Assembly: GCF_014695585.1 (NCBI RefSeq)
Contig: NZ_JACJON010000067.1
Span: 186,001-250,000 of the forward strand
Direction: 5' to 3'
From: Microcoleus sp. FACHB-831
Lineage (GTDB): Bacteria; Cyanobacteriota; Cyanobacteriia; Cyanobacteriales; FACHB-T130
Length of the DNA stretch: 64,000 bases
The stretch's first letter is position 1. Each line of letters opens with the position of its first letter. The position numbers and the translations under genes were made by a program. Shown in pieces: positions 29,370 to 38,358 of this stretch. Under the pieces are notes generated by a model. It worked only from the letters and a program-made list of their open reading frames with translations, searched no databases and was not told the origin of the DNA.

Positions 29370-29443
29370 TGGGGACGGGGAATAGGGAATGGGGAATAGG
29401 AATAGTACCAATGCCCCATTCCCCATGCCCAATACCCAATGCC
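29370..29443. repeat. Inverted heptamer STRR cluster
   Basis: GGGGAAT-type heptamers (29371-29401) are followed by ATGCCCC/CATTCCC-type heptamers in inverse orientation (29410-29441), able to fold into one hairpin. It separates the convergent DUF4335 and DUF427 genes. Confidence 0.7.
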
Positions 29444-29728
29444 TTAAGGCTCTACTTTGACGCCTTTCCAAAAGGCTATATATCCCTCGATGTTCTTGGC
29501 GCCATCTTTGGTTTGGGGATAGTACCAAGCAGCATCTTTATTCTCTTGCCCATCTACAACGATGGTGTAATAGCTGGCGACGCCTTTCCAAGGACAGGAG
29601 GTGTGAGTGCTGCTGTCTTTGAAATACTCCTTGTTGATGGTTTCAGGCGGGAAGTAGTGGTTGCGTTCTACAACTTCGGTGCGATCGCTTTGTGCTAAAA
29701 CAGTACCGTTCCAAATTGCTTTGGCCAT
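29444..29728 (-). CDS. DUF427 domain-containing protein
   Basis: 94 aa from the ATG at 29728 (MAKAIWNGTVLAQSD); an ATG three codons upstream is also in frame. The sequence contains the family's YFPPE and CPWKGVASYYTIVVDG motifs, with the CPWKG cysteine and the later AWYYPQTKDGA segment. DUF427 (NTP_transf_9-like) proteins are small single-domain beta barrels of unknown biochemical role. It is soluble and probably monocistronic, and divergent from recQ. Confidence 0.9.
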   Translation of the reverse strand: MAKAIWNGTVLAQSDRTEVVERNHYFPPETINKEYFKDSSTHTSCPWKGVASYYTIVVDGQENKDAAWYYPQTKDGAKNIEGYIAFWKGVKVEP

Positions 29729-29831
29729 AATTAACAACGTTGTTAAAGAAAGTTTACAAATTACATTATGAAGCTAATGGCAAATTAATGTAGGGTGGGC
29801 ACTACCGCCTCCCGCACACAACCCGTCAATC

Positions 29832-31991
29832 ATGGCTCAGTTTCGTTCCCTAGAACACGCCCTCAAACACTTCTTTGGCTACGACACCTTCCGTCCGGGA
29901 CAGCGGCAAATCGTAGAACAAGCGCTTCAAAATCAAGATTTGCTAGTTGTTATGCCGACCGGCGGCGGGAAGTCTTTGTGTTTTCAACTGCCAGCACTGC
30001 TAAAACCCGGTTTAACGGTCGTGGTGTCGCCGTTGATTGCCTTGATGCAAGATCAAGTAGAAGCCTTGCAAGATAACGGCATTGGCGCGACATTTCTCAA
30101 TAGCAGTATTAGTTGGGCACAGGTGCGATCGCGTGAAGAAGCGATTCTCGCTGGTAGGGTTAAGCTACTCTATGTTGCTCCAGAACGACTGCTGGGTGAA
30201 AAATTCCTGCCGTTTTTAGATCTCGTTAAGCACCAAATTGGCATTTCTAGACTAGCTATAGATGAAGCCCACTGCGTCTCTGAATGGGGACACGATTTTC
30301 GCCCAGAATATCGCCAACTGCAACAACTGCGCCAGCGTTACCCAAATGTCCCCACTATAGCTTTGACTGCTACCGCTACCAGTCGCGTCCGCGAAGATAT
30401 CAGCCAACAGCTAGCGCTGCGTCAACCCACCATTCATATTGCCAGCTTTAACCGCCCCAATCTCTACTATGAGGTGCGACCAAAACACAAACAATCCTAC
30501 TCAGAATTATTACAGCAAATCCGCACAACAGATGGTTCGGGGATTATCTATTGTCTCAGTCGCAAAAAAGTTGATGAACTGGCGTTTCGCTTAAAGCAAG
30601 ATGGGGTAAAAGTGCTGCCCTACCATGCTGGTTTGAGCGATGAAGAACGTAGTTCCAATCAAACTCGCTTTCTGCGCGATGACGTGCAGATTATGGTGGC
30701 AACTATTGCTTTTGGGATGGGAATTAATAAGCCAGATGTAAGATTTGTAATTCATTACGATTTACCGCGCAATATAGAAAGTTATTATCAAGAAGCTGGC
30801 AGGTCTGGAAGAGATGGAGAACCCGCTCGCTGTACTATATTTTTTAATTATGGCGATATCAAAACTATTGAGTTTCTAATAGATCAAAAATCAGACGAGC
30901 AGGAGCAGCGGATTGCGCGTCAACAATTGCGCCGGGTAATTGATTATGCAGAAGGTACAGATTGCCGTCGCACGATTCAACTCAGTTATTTTGGGGAACG
31001 TTTTGCTGGAAATTGCGGAAACTGCGACAATTGCTGCCATCCAAAACCGCAAGAAGATTGGACTATTGAAGCGCAGAAATTTTTATCGTGCGTAGCCCGT
31101 TGTAAAGAAAGATTTGGGATTAATTACATTATTGATGTGCTGCGGGGAGCTAAAAATCAAAAGATTGCCCAGAACGGACACCAAGAACTTTCTACTTATG
31201 GAATTGGTAAGGATAAAAGTGCGGATGAGTGGAAGATGCTGGCGCGATCGCTATTGCATCAAAATTTAGTTGAACAAACTGCTGATGGTTATTCTGTTTT
31301 AAAACTCAACGATTTGAGCTGGCAAATTCTCCGCCGTCAGCGTGAGGTTTATCTTGCCGTACCCGCACAACAAACGCCTACTTTAGAATATAGAGATAGG
31401 GCGGAAGCGGAAGTAGAAATGCTGCTGCAAAGGTTGCGAAGTTTACGCAAACAGCTAGCTGATTCTCAAGGGGTTGCACCCTATGTAGTTTTTGCTGATT
31501 CCACTCTCAAGTTAATGGCGCAGCAACGTCCGCAAACTTTATCAGAATTTGGCAAAATTTCTGGTGTAGGCGATTATAAATTAGCGCAGTATGGTGATAT
31601 TTTTCTTAGGGAAATTCAAGGTTATTGTCAAGAACATGGGCTAACAGCACAACCAGCCGTAAAGAATAAAAGCATTACTCCCCAACCAACATACACGCAG
31701 TTAAATACCCTGGAATTATATCGGCAAGGTTTTACGGTTGAAGAAATTGCAGAAAAACGCAATGTGCGCGTTACTACTATCGTCAATCACTTATGCGAGT
31801 TGATTGAAATTAATCAGCTTGTGGATATAACTCAGATGGTTTCGCCAGAACGTCAATTACACATTTTGGAGGCTATTAAAGCAGTTGGGGCTGATGTTTT
31901 GAAGCCGATTTATACCCATTTGGGCGAACAGATTAGCTATGAAGAAATCAAACTTGTACGCAGTTGGTGGCGACAGCAGAATAGGCGTTGA
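29832..31991 (+). CDS. recQ: ATP-dependent DNA helicase RecQ
   Basis: 719 aa. RecA-like helicase core: motif I MPTGGGKS (about residues 40-47), DEAH box in IDEAHCVSEWGHDFRP (about 143), motif III TATAT and motif VI QEAGRSGRDG. The RQC zinc-binding cysteines are in CGNCDNCC. An HRDC domain follows (about 525-600), then a C-terminal helix-turn-helix segment (about 630-719) with YRQGFTVEEIAEKRNV, as in the longer RecQ forms. It unwinds DNA 3' to 5' in recombination and fork repair. No LexA-like site was obvious upstream. A large palindrome follows at 32075. Confidence 0.96.
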   Translation: MAQFRSLEHALKHFFGYDTFRPGQRQIVEQALQNQDLLVVMPTGGGKSLCFQLPALLKPGLTVVVSPLIALMQDQVEALQDNGIGATFLNSSISWAQVRSREEAILAGRVKLLYVAPERLLGEKFLPFLDLVKHQIGISRLAIDEAHCVSEWGHDFRPEYRQLQQLRQRYPNVPTIALTATATSRVREDISQQLALRQPTIHIASFNRPNLYYEVRPKHKQSYSELLQQIRTTDGSGIIYCLSRKKVDELAFRLKQDGVKVLPYHAGLSDEERSSNQTRFLRDDVQIMVATIAFGMGINKPDVRFVIHYDLPRNIESYYQEAGRSGRDGEPARCTIFFNYGDIKTIEFLIDQKSDEQEQRIARQQLRRVIDYAEGTDCRRTIQLSYFGERFAGNCGNCDNCCHPKPQEDWTIEAQKFLSCVARCKERFGINYIIDVLRGAKNQKIAQNGHQELSTYGIGKDKSADEWKMLARSLLHQNLVEQTADGYSVLKLNDLSWQILRRQREVYLAVPAQQTPTLEYRDRAEAEVEMLLQRLRSLRKQLADSQGVAPYVVFADSTLKLMAQQRPQTLSEFGKISGVGDYKLAQYGDIFLREIQGYCQEHGLTAQPAVKNKSITPQPTYTQLNTLELYRQGFTVEEIAEKRNVRVTTIVNHLCELIEINQLVDITQMVSPERQLHILEAIKAVGADVLKPIYTHLGEQISYEEIKLVRSWWRQQNRR

Positions 31992-32074
31992 AAGTGATAA
32001 ATTAAAGCTTGTTAATTCATCAACAATTTGCTTGACAAACTCTTGAAATTATAGTTTACTATAAATGTATTGAC

Positions 32075-32099
32075 AGGCACGGGCATGATGCCCGTGCCT
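32075..32099 (+). terminator. Perfect palindrome downstream of recQ
   Basis: A 12-bp perfect inverted repeat (AGGCACGGGCAT and its complement) is separated by one base and followed by TTGTCTTTT on the plus strand. It is probably a terminator, but the element also looks like a dispersed palindromic repeat. Confidence 0.6.
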
Positions 32100-32233
32100 T
32101 GTCTTTTACCTCTTAAATTGCCAGAAAATTATAGTAGTCGTTAATAATTAGCATTTTTTATATCAGTGGCGATCGCATCGCCAGCACTATGGTCTTTCGA
32201 TTTAAAACGCATCTATGTCAAAGTTTCAGATAC

Positions 32234-32254
32234 CCGACTTCTTTAAGAAGTCGG
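32234..32254. repeat. CCGACTTCTT palindrome
   Basis: A 10-bp perfect inverted repeat (CCGACTTCTT with AAGAAGTCGG) has a one-base centre. This CCGACTTCTT-type palindrome is a familiar dispersed element in filamentous cyanobacteria. There is no U-run beside it. Confidence 0.75.
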
Positions 32255-32331
32255 CGATCTTGCCTTCATTTTGCATAATTTTATATATCCTCCTCCAACT
32301 AAGTTGAAGGTTAGGAAAAATAAGTATTAAC

Positions 32332-33570
32332 TTATCTGCTATTTGTTGCTAAATCATCATTTGATTTAGTAGCACCGTCCTTAAAAGTAATGGGTTCAGA
32401 CGATAAAATTTGCGAATTTTTGCCCAACCGAAAGCGCTGACCGCGCCATATAACATCTCTACTAATATACGAAAAAAGCACAATTAATATAGCTTTGATG
32501 TCCGCAAGAGGCAAAGTAATCAAATGCCTTGCGTCGCCGCCAAATCTCACGTAGGTGAAAGAATTACAAAGCCAACTTGCAATACCAGCGAAGGCCAAAA
32601 ATGCCGCACCCAAACGTGCCTTTGCAAGCCAAAAAATAGCAGCCGCAAATAACCAAAACGTGCCGTTCCACAAAAGTAAATTAAAAGGGCCTGCTGGGTT
32701 AAAAGACCGAATAAGTCGCCCCCACCGCAATAATTGCGCCCAAGCTTGCTGGATGCGCCAGTCACCAAAATATATATCTATAATATCGGGGGCGATCGCG
32801 CCCTTCCAATTAAGTTTAGTTAATATCGGGCCGATAGCACCATCTTCTCCTAAGTAGCTTTCTAATGTGGCAAATCCTCCCATATCTAAGAGTGCTTGTT
32901 TGCGGACCGCCATCCACTTGCCCATCATTAGCGGGATTCCGGTTAAATAATAGACGCCGCAGAGAATTGATAATAATTCGGTGCCAATATGTACAGCCCG
33001 CAACTGCGCGCCGAGGGTACTAGGTTTACGCACGAAAAAGGGAGTGCAAGCCCATCCAACACGCGGATCGTCAAATACGGCGACTAAGCGTAAAAGGCTG
33101 TTTTGATGAGGTCTGGTGTTGCCGTCGCTGATAATAATTATCTCACCTTTGGCGTGCGTTTCTAAACCAATGAGGTTGATAACTTTTGGGTTGCAACTGG
33201 GGCGATCGCTCGTAATAATTAATTTAAAAGGCGCGTTGGGGTTCTCGGTAATAAATTGCTCGACAACTGCAACTGCTGGATCGTTTTTATCAGCAATACC
33301 TATTAAAACTTCGTAAGGGTGGCCTTTTAAATTGACGAATGCAGCCAAGTTTTCTGCAAGTTGATAGTCCACACCCTTGAGTGGTTTAAGAATGCTTACC
33401 ATTGGCAGGTTAGTAGTGTCTTTTCTAGCGCGATCGCCTGTCCCACGACGGCGCATAAATAGGCTTGTCGATGCTGCTACGGTTATAGCACTCAATGCTA
33501 CCCCGTTGCCGAAAATCGTACCTACAATGTCAAGCCACATCCAGGGAAGAAGTGGTAGGCTAAAGTTCAT
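32332..33570 (-). CDS. GT21-like (ceramide glucosyltransferase/HpnI-type) glycosyltransferase
   Basis: 412 aa. An N-terminal membrane segment (residues 12-35) is followed by a GT-A domain: VSILKPLKGVD, the D1 region IGIADKNDP, SDGNTRP (D2), GEDGAIG (D3) and a QLLRWGR motif matching the (Q/R)xxRW signature of family 2/21 glycosyltransferases. Two or more C-terminal membrane helices (about 295-370) complete the ceramide-glucosyltransferase-like layout. It likely transfers a sugar to a membrane lipid acceptor (glycolipid or hopanoid); the acceptor cannot be read from the sequence. No hopanoid or lipid gene cluster surrounds it. Confidence 0.82.
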   Translation of the reverse strand: MNFSLPLLPWMWLDIVGTIFGNGVALSAITVAASTSLFMRRRGTGDRARKDTTNLPMVSILKPLKGVDYQLAENLAAFVNLKGHPYEVLIGIADKNDPAVAVVEQFITENPNAPFKLIITSDRPSCNPKVINLIGLETHAKGEIIIISDGNTRPHQNSLLRLVAVFDDPRVGWACTPFFVRKPSTLGAQLRAVHIGTELLSILCGVYYLTGIPLMMGKWMAVRKQALLDMGGFATLESYLGEDGAIGPILTKLNWKGAIAPDIIDIYFGDWRIQQAWAQLLRWGRLIRSFNPAGPFNLLLWNGTFWLFAAAIFWLAKARLGAAFLAFAGIASWLCNSFTYVRFGGDARHLITLPLADIKAILIVLFSYISRDVIWRGQRFRLGKNSQILSSEPITFKDGATKSNDDLATNSR

Positions 33571-33815
33571 ATGTTTTCAGATTTTGATTTTGTTTTGTTA
33601 AACAAGTTCGTCGCTTCGATTTTGAATTATGTTTTGTCAGGCGGGCATTATTCAGTTCCAATGTTATCATTAAGTTTGAAAAGTGGAAAAGACGTTAAGG
33701 AAGTTAAATAAATAGGTTGTCCTTATATTTGAGGTTAAAAAGTAAAATTGCTGGAGCGCGATCGCTGGTTAAAAACTTAGCATAAAATTTAATCAAATAT
33801 AAAAGAAGAAAATAT

Positions 33816-34769
33816 ATGCAAATCGCCAAAACAACTCCCGACCAGGCAAAATATATACTGCGGGTAATGAAAGTTGCAGGTACACTAGACGGGCATCTCG
33901 CCTCAACTCCGCGTGCCCTTATTACCGCCATTCAAAAATACTTTTTGTTGACAGAATATGATATAGATTATTTAGAATTTATCAGTCCAGAAGAAGTTGC
34001 GATCGCCATTACCGATCCTATAATACGCCAGCAATTATTGCAGGCAACGATCGTAGTTATCTTGTCTGCTGGTGAAGCTAGGCTTCCACAGTTGCATATT
34101 ATTGAAAGCTACGCCAAAGCGCTAGAAGTTTCCGAAGATATTTTGAAATATTTAAGAATGTTATGCAAGCGGCAAATATTACCTTTAAAAATTGATGTTT
34201 ATCGCCATTGCTTCATAGGGCAAAAATATAAGCAAGAAGTAGACAAGCAAGGAATTGGATGGTTGCTCAAAGGTTTGATTAGCTATACAGGAATTAAGGA
34301 GGATAGCAGGCTTGCTTCGAGTTACAGAAAACTAGAGTTTTTGCCCCAAGAAAGTTTAGGATATCAGTTATGGAAATTTCACCAAGAGAACAAATACCCC
34401 TTTCCTGGCGAAAAAGGTGGAGCGCATGAAAATACTTCCTATCACGACATAACACATATCCTGGCAGGTTATGATACCAGTCCTCTAGGAGAACTCCAGA
34501 CTGTGGCTATGACTGTGGGGTATAAAAAAACAGGAGATCCCCTTGCTTCAATTTTTTTCATTCTCCTACAACAACACCTTGGAGTTAATGTGGGATTTTT
34601 ATCAAAAGCTAGAAGGGGCGTTTTAGATTTACCGGATGCTCCTGATAAATTTATTAGAGCGTTCTTACGGGGAACCGCTATGAATATAGATTTATCGGAT
34701 AATTGGGATAGCTGGGATGTTATAAGTTGCCCGGTTGAAGAATTAAGAAAGCAATACAATATTGTGTAA
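33816..34769 (+). CDS. TerB-like N-domain fused to Coq4-like metal-site domain
   Basis: 317 aa, soluble. Residues about 15-115 are helical and resemble the TerB (tellurite-resistance) fold (MKVAGTLDGHLASTPRAL, SAGEARLPQLHIIESYAKALEVS). The second half contains HENTSYHDITHILAGYDTSP followed by LGELQTVAM. This fits the HDxxH-x11-E zinc-ligand pattern of Coq4, the ubiquinone-biosynthesis family. Cyanobacteria make plastoquinone rather than ubiquinone, so the substrate is open. The start ATG follows AGAAGAAAATAT, a weak ribosome binding site. There is no obvious operon partner; the acyl-ACP synthetase gene lies 162 bp downstream. Confidence 0.7.
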   Translation: MQIAKTTPDQAKYILRVMKVAGTLDGHLASTPRALITAIQKYFLLTEYDIDYLEFISPEEVAIAITDPIIRQQLLQATIVVILSAGEARLPQLHIIESYAKALEVSEDILKYLRMLCKRQILPLKIDVYRHCFIGQKYKQEVDKQGIGWLLKGLISYTGIKEDSRLASSYRKLEFLPQESLGYQLWKFHQENKYPFPGEKGGAHENTSYHDITHILAGYDTSPLGELQTVAMTVGYKKTGDPLASIFFILLQQHLGVNVGFLSKARRGVLDLPDAPDKFIRAFLRGTAMNIDLSDNWDSWDVISCPVEELRKQYNIV

Positions 34770-34931
34770 TTTTAGGTTCTAATTTTGGATAGAGGGTGCA
34801 GCGCGATCGCGTGCAGCATCACCTAAAGCCAAGTACCAGACAGAAAGTATTCTGTCCACACACGACGGCTAATTTATGCCAAGACAGGAGTATTGTAGAA
34901 ACACAACTAATTAGCCATACCAGGATTGAGT

Positions 34932-36893
34932 ATGTCGAAATCTTCCAATTCGTTCCAACTCACCGAGCAAGAGCGAGCTAACCTAGCGCGTTTGGTAGAC
35001 TATTCCTCAGCGCAATCTTTACCAGAGGTTTGGTCAATAGCGCGAGAACGATTTGGTGATGCGATCGCCCTCCTCGACCCCCACAGCCAACCAGAAGTTA
35101 GTCTAACTTACACCCAGGTATACCAACAAATTCAACAATTTGCCGCTGGGTTGCAAGCATTAGGAGTACAGCCAGAAGATCGCGTTGCTTTATTTTCCGA
35201 TAATTGTCCCCGCTGGTTCATCGCCGATGCAGGCATTATGACAGTGGGTGCAGCTGATGTCGTGCGTAGTTCGCAGGCAGAGCGCGAAGAATTGTTATTT
35301 ATACTTGCAAATAGCGGCAGCACAGCCTTAGTAGTGGAAGACCGCAAGACGCTGAAAAAACTTAGAGAGCGCCTAGACGACCTGCCCATTCAACTGGTAA
35401 TCTTGCTGTCAAATGAAGAGCCAGAACGCGACTCCAGCCTCAAGATGCTCAACTTTGCCCAAGTAACGGAAGTTGGGGCAAAAAACACGTTAAAGCCAGT
35501 TAGTAGAAACCGGGAAAACTTAGCAACCTTACTCTACACTTCCGGCACTACTGGCAAACCCAAAGGCGTAATGCTAACTCACGGTAACTTGCTGCACCAA
35601 GTTATTACAATAGGGGCAGTAATTCAACCGCAATTAGGCGATCGCGCCCTTACAATCCTCCCTACTTGGCACACCTTCGGACGTACTGGCGAATACTTTC
35701 TCCTCTCACAAGGTTGCACCCAAGTTTACACTAATATCCGCTACATCAAAAAAGACTTAAAAGAATTTCAACCCCAATATTTAGTAGGCGTTCCCCGACT
35801 TTGGGAATCCATTTATGAAGGGGTGCAAAAACAATTCCGCGAACAACCCCCATCCAAGCAGCGACTGGTTAACAACCTCTTGAGTTTAAGTCAGCGCTAC
35901 ATTGAAAGCAGGCGCGTTTCTCAAGCCTTATCGTTATCTCCCCAACCCGCTTCACTTCCCCAACGGGTAGTAGCTGGGATACAAACCGCTGCTCTTGCTC
36001 CTCTCCACGCTGTTGCAGAAAAGTTGGTATATAAAAAAGTGCGGGAGGCGACTGGAGGAAAGCTGAAATACGTGATTAGCGGCGGTGGTTCCCTGGCCAT
36101 GCACCTAGAAAACTTTTTTGAAATTGTCGGGCTTGAGGTGCTGGTAGGCTACGGTTTGACAGAAACTTCCCCCGTTACCCACGCACGGCGGTATTGGAGT
36201 AATATGCGGGGTTCATCTGGCAAACCGCTTCCAGGGACAGAAGCTAAAATTGTTGACCCGGAAACCCGCAAACCTCTCCCCGTCGGTAAGGTTGGCTTGG
36301 TGCTGTTGCGAGGCCCGCAAATTATGCAGGGATATTATCAAAATCCCCAAGCCACTGCCAAGGCAATTGATGCAGAAGGATGGTTTGATTCGGGGGATTT
36401 GGGTTGGATAACGGCTGAAAATGACGTGGTGCTGACCGGAAGGGCTAAGGATACGATTGTTTTAACTAATGGCGAAAATATCGAGCCGCAGCCGATAGAA
36501 GATGCTTGCCTGCGGAGTGCGTATATTGACCAGATTATGCTGGTAGGGCAAGATGAGCGATCGCTTGGCGCTTTGATCGTGCCCAATCTAGAATCACTCT
36601 CCAAGTGGGCTGCTTTGCAAAACCCACCCCTCCACATTCCAGATAAACTAACGACTCCCCAGGAAGCATCTGCCCTGGATAGTAAAGTAATCCAAGACTT
36701 GTTCCGTCAAGAATTGAATCGCGAGGTGCAAAACCGTCCTGGCTACCGTGCAGATGACCGCGTTGGCCCCTTTAAATTGATCCTAGAGCCGTTTTCCACT
36801 GAAAATGGCTTGATGACCCAAACCTTGAAAATTCGCCGCAACGTCGTAATGGAACGCTATCGCGATATGATCTCAGGGATGTTTGAAAAGTAG
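34932..36893 (+). CDS. aas: Long-chain acyl-ACP synthetase (AMP-binding)
   Basis: 653 aa from the ATG at 34932; a TTG two codons upstream is less likely. The adenylation signature is LLYTSGTTGKPKGVMLTHGN. Further AMP-forming motifs are YGLTETSPV, WFDSGDLGWI and the RAKDTIVLTNGENIEP hinge. The C-terminal lysine region is MTQTLKIRRN. It matches the cyanobacterial acyl-ACP synthetase family (related to Synechocystis slr1609), which reactivates free fatty acids released from membranes using ATP and ACP. It is longer than typical acyl-CoA synthetases because of the helical insert around residues 315-375. Probably monocistronic. Confidence 0.9.
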   Translation: MSKSSNSFQLTEQERANLARLVDYSSAQSLPEVWSIARERFGDAIALLDPHSQPEVSLTYTQVYQQIQQFAAGLQALGVQPEDRVALFSDNCPRWFIADAGIMTVGAADVVRSSQAEREELLFILANSGSTALVVEDRKTLKKLRERLDDLPIQLVILLSNEEPERDSSLKMLNFAQVTEVGAKNTLKPVSRNRENLATLLYTSGTTGKPKGVMLTHGNLLHQVITIGAVIQPQLGDRALTILPTWHTFGRTGEYFLLSQGCTQVYTNIRYIKKDLKEFQPQYLVGVPRLWESIYEGVQKQFREQPPSKQRLVNNLLSLSQRYIESRRVSQALSLSPQPASLPQRVVAGIQTAALAPLHAVAEKLVYKKVREATGGKLKYVISGGGSLAMHLENFFEIVGLEVLVGYGLTETSPVTHARRYWSNMRGSSGKPLPGTEAKIVDPETRKPLPVGKVGLVLLRGPQIMQGYYQNPQATAKAIDAEGWFDSGDLGWITAENDVVLTGRAKDTIVLTNGENIEPQPIEDACLRSAYIDQIMLVGQDERSLGALIVPNLESLSKWAALQNPPLHIPDKLTTPQEASALDSKVIQDLFRQELNREVQNRPGYRADDRVGPFKLILEPFSTENGLMTQTLKIRRNVVMERYRDMISGMFEK

Positions 36894-37083
36894 TATTTGG
36901 CGCACCATACGGATTCCGAACGCGGATGCACGGATAATTTATTTATGGGTGATGATTAATTGGCGCACAAGATTGCGGTGCTATCCGCGTGCAGCACAAA
37001 CAAAACGCGGATGGGTCATAATCTCGCCATTACCAATTACCCATACCAATCAACTTCTTTTCTCAAATCCACTCCCAAGCTAA

Positions 37084-37539
37084 ATGTTTATGGATGTTTC
37101 TCAATCACACCTACTCCTAAAGCGGCCTGTTACTATCAAAGCCGTTGTCACCCCCCGTTGGAAGGAGGAGGCTCAACAGCAACTTCAATCACAAATCAAC
37201 CAACTTGACTCGCAACTGCAACAGCTAGATATGCAAGGTCAGCGGGCAATTTCCGAACTACAAAAGCAGAACCTACAACCCCCAGGGCCTCAAGTGATGC
37301 AGCAGATTGACAATATTCAAATTCAGGTCAATCAAAAGAAAAGCGAGCTGCTAGAGGAGAAAAATCAACTACTCCAACAGTTGCAACAAGTGCAAATGAT
37401 CGAACTCAATCAAGAGGTAAATCACGGTCAGATTGAAGGTTTATTCCGAGTGGAACCGGGAGACAACTTGGTGCGGAAAATGCAGGTAGAAGTTCTCTTG
37501 CGCGATGGAGTTGTTGAAGAGATTCGCGGCGATTTATAA
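37084..37539 (+). CDS. YlqD family protein
   Basis: 151 aa, matching the YlqD family found in Firmicutes and cyanobacteria. An N-terminal beta segment (LLLKRPVTIKAVVTPRWKEEA) is followed by a Gln/Leu-rich coiled coil (about residues 30-105) and a C-terminal beta segment (LFRVEPGDNLVRKMQVEVLLRDGVVEEI). Function unknown. The in-frame ATG two codons in (MDVSQ) is an equally good start. The gene follows acyl-ACP synthetase after 190 bp and precedes an inverted STRR cluster. Confidence 0.85.
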   Translation: MFMDVSQSHLLLKRPVTIKAVVTPRWKEEAQQQLQSQINQLDSQLQQLDMQGQRAISELQKQNLQPPGPQVMQQIDNIQIQVNQKKSELLEEKNQLLQQLQQVQMIELNQEVNHGQIEGLFRVEPGDNLVRKMQVEVLLRDGVVEEIRGDL

Positions 37540-37553
37540 TTCCTAGCGCTGTT

Positions 37554-37604
37554 GGTTCATAGTTCATGGTTCATTGGCATTCCCTCAATGAACGATGAAC
37601 AATC
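37554..37604. repeat. Inverted GTTCAT(A/G/T) heptamer cluster
   Basis: Three GTTCATN heptamers are followed, after a short spacer, by AATGAAC/ATGAACA in inverse orientation. Together they can form a hairpin between the convergent ylqD-like and lipoprotein genes. Confidence 0.7.
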
Positions 37605-37632
37605 AACTTGTTATAACTTGATTTTGGGTCAT

Positions 37633-38160
37633 CTACCGACAAATTTCATTCGACCAATCTTGATGACCTCGCCCAACATGACACTTTTGTTGGGAGCCAG
37701 CCCATACCATTTGCCATTGCTTACCAGTCTGGGCTGTGCCAGAAGTGCTGACAAATTCAACGCGATATCTTATAGCACCAATAGAGTCATCTGCAACGCC
37801 AGTTTGGGTGATGGTAACTACTGCCTTATTGGGTTGGGGGTTGGTCATCTCAACTTGGCGCGATCCACCTTCGGACTCGATTTGTCCAAATGCTTTGAGA
37901 GCGATCGCTTTTGGATCTGTGCCTTTTAAAGATTCAGCGGGCTTAATATCTTGTAATGAAATAGTTTTGTATTGCGATCGCCCTTCCGTAGTACCTGGGG
38001 CATTCTGGCTGAGTTTTCCAGGTCCTTGCCCATCGTTAGAGGGGGGCGGGGTTGGGGCTACCTGAGTGCTAGTATCGATAGTGCGGCAAGCAGCAAGAGT
38101 AGCAGCAATACTTGCTAAAACAATTAGCGAAATTTTAAATTTGCCAAACATCAGATTCAT
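37633..38160 (-). CDS. Putative lipoprotein, hypothetical
   Basis: 175 aa from the ATG at 38160; the frame also opens at a TTG four codons earlier. A short basic N-terminus, the hydrophobic segment ISLIVLASIAATL and the lipobox LAAC mark a lipoprotein signal peptide. A Pro/Gly/Ser linker follows. The mature C-terminal half (FGQIESEGGSRQVEM, WQMVWAGSQQKCHVGRGHQDW) is predicted beta-rich and has one further Cys. I do not recognise a named family; similar small lipoproteins are widespread and uncharacterised in cyanobacteria. It is divergent from the pyruvate dehydrogenase E2 gene. Confidence 0.75.
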   Translation of the reverse strand: MNLMFGKFKISLIVLASIAATLAACRTIDTSTQVAPTPPPSNDGQGPGKLSQNAPGTTEGRSQYKTISLQDIKPAESLKGTDPKAIALKAFGQIESEGGSRQVEMTNPQPNKAVVTITQTGVADDSIGAIRYRVEFVSTSGTAQTGKQWQMVWAGSQQKCHVGRGHQDWSNEICR

Positions 38161-38358
38161 TCGCCCCTTCAACCACTGATGCTAACCACATTCTAGCCAG
38201 ATGCTCCCGCCTCCGGAGGATCTTAACGACAAGGGGTTAGCGGCCAGACAACTTCATAGAACCTTTTGTGGTCTGATAGCGATCGCGCTAAGCTTCAAGA
38301 TACAATTCAATCTGGCTTAACCTTTGTTTTAATAGACAGTCGATTCGGAAACCACCCC

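Larger units (their letters stand above)
31992..32331. other. Intergenic region with two palindromes
   Basis: The 340-bp spacer between convergent recQ and the glycosyltransferase gene has no ORF. It holds the palindromes at 32075-32099 and 32234-32254 and a HIP1-like site near 32170. Confidence 0.5.

Noticed and set aside
38266-38358. 31-residue N-terminal extension of pyruvate dehydrogenase E2 from a TTG
   Set aside because: The lipoyl domain of E2 normally begins directly at MIHEVFMPAL, and the extension has no domain character.
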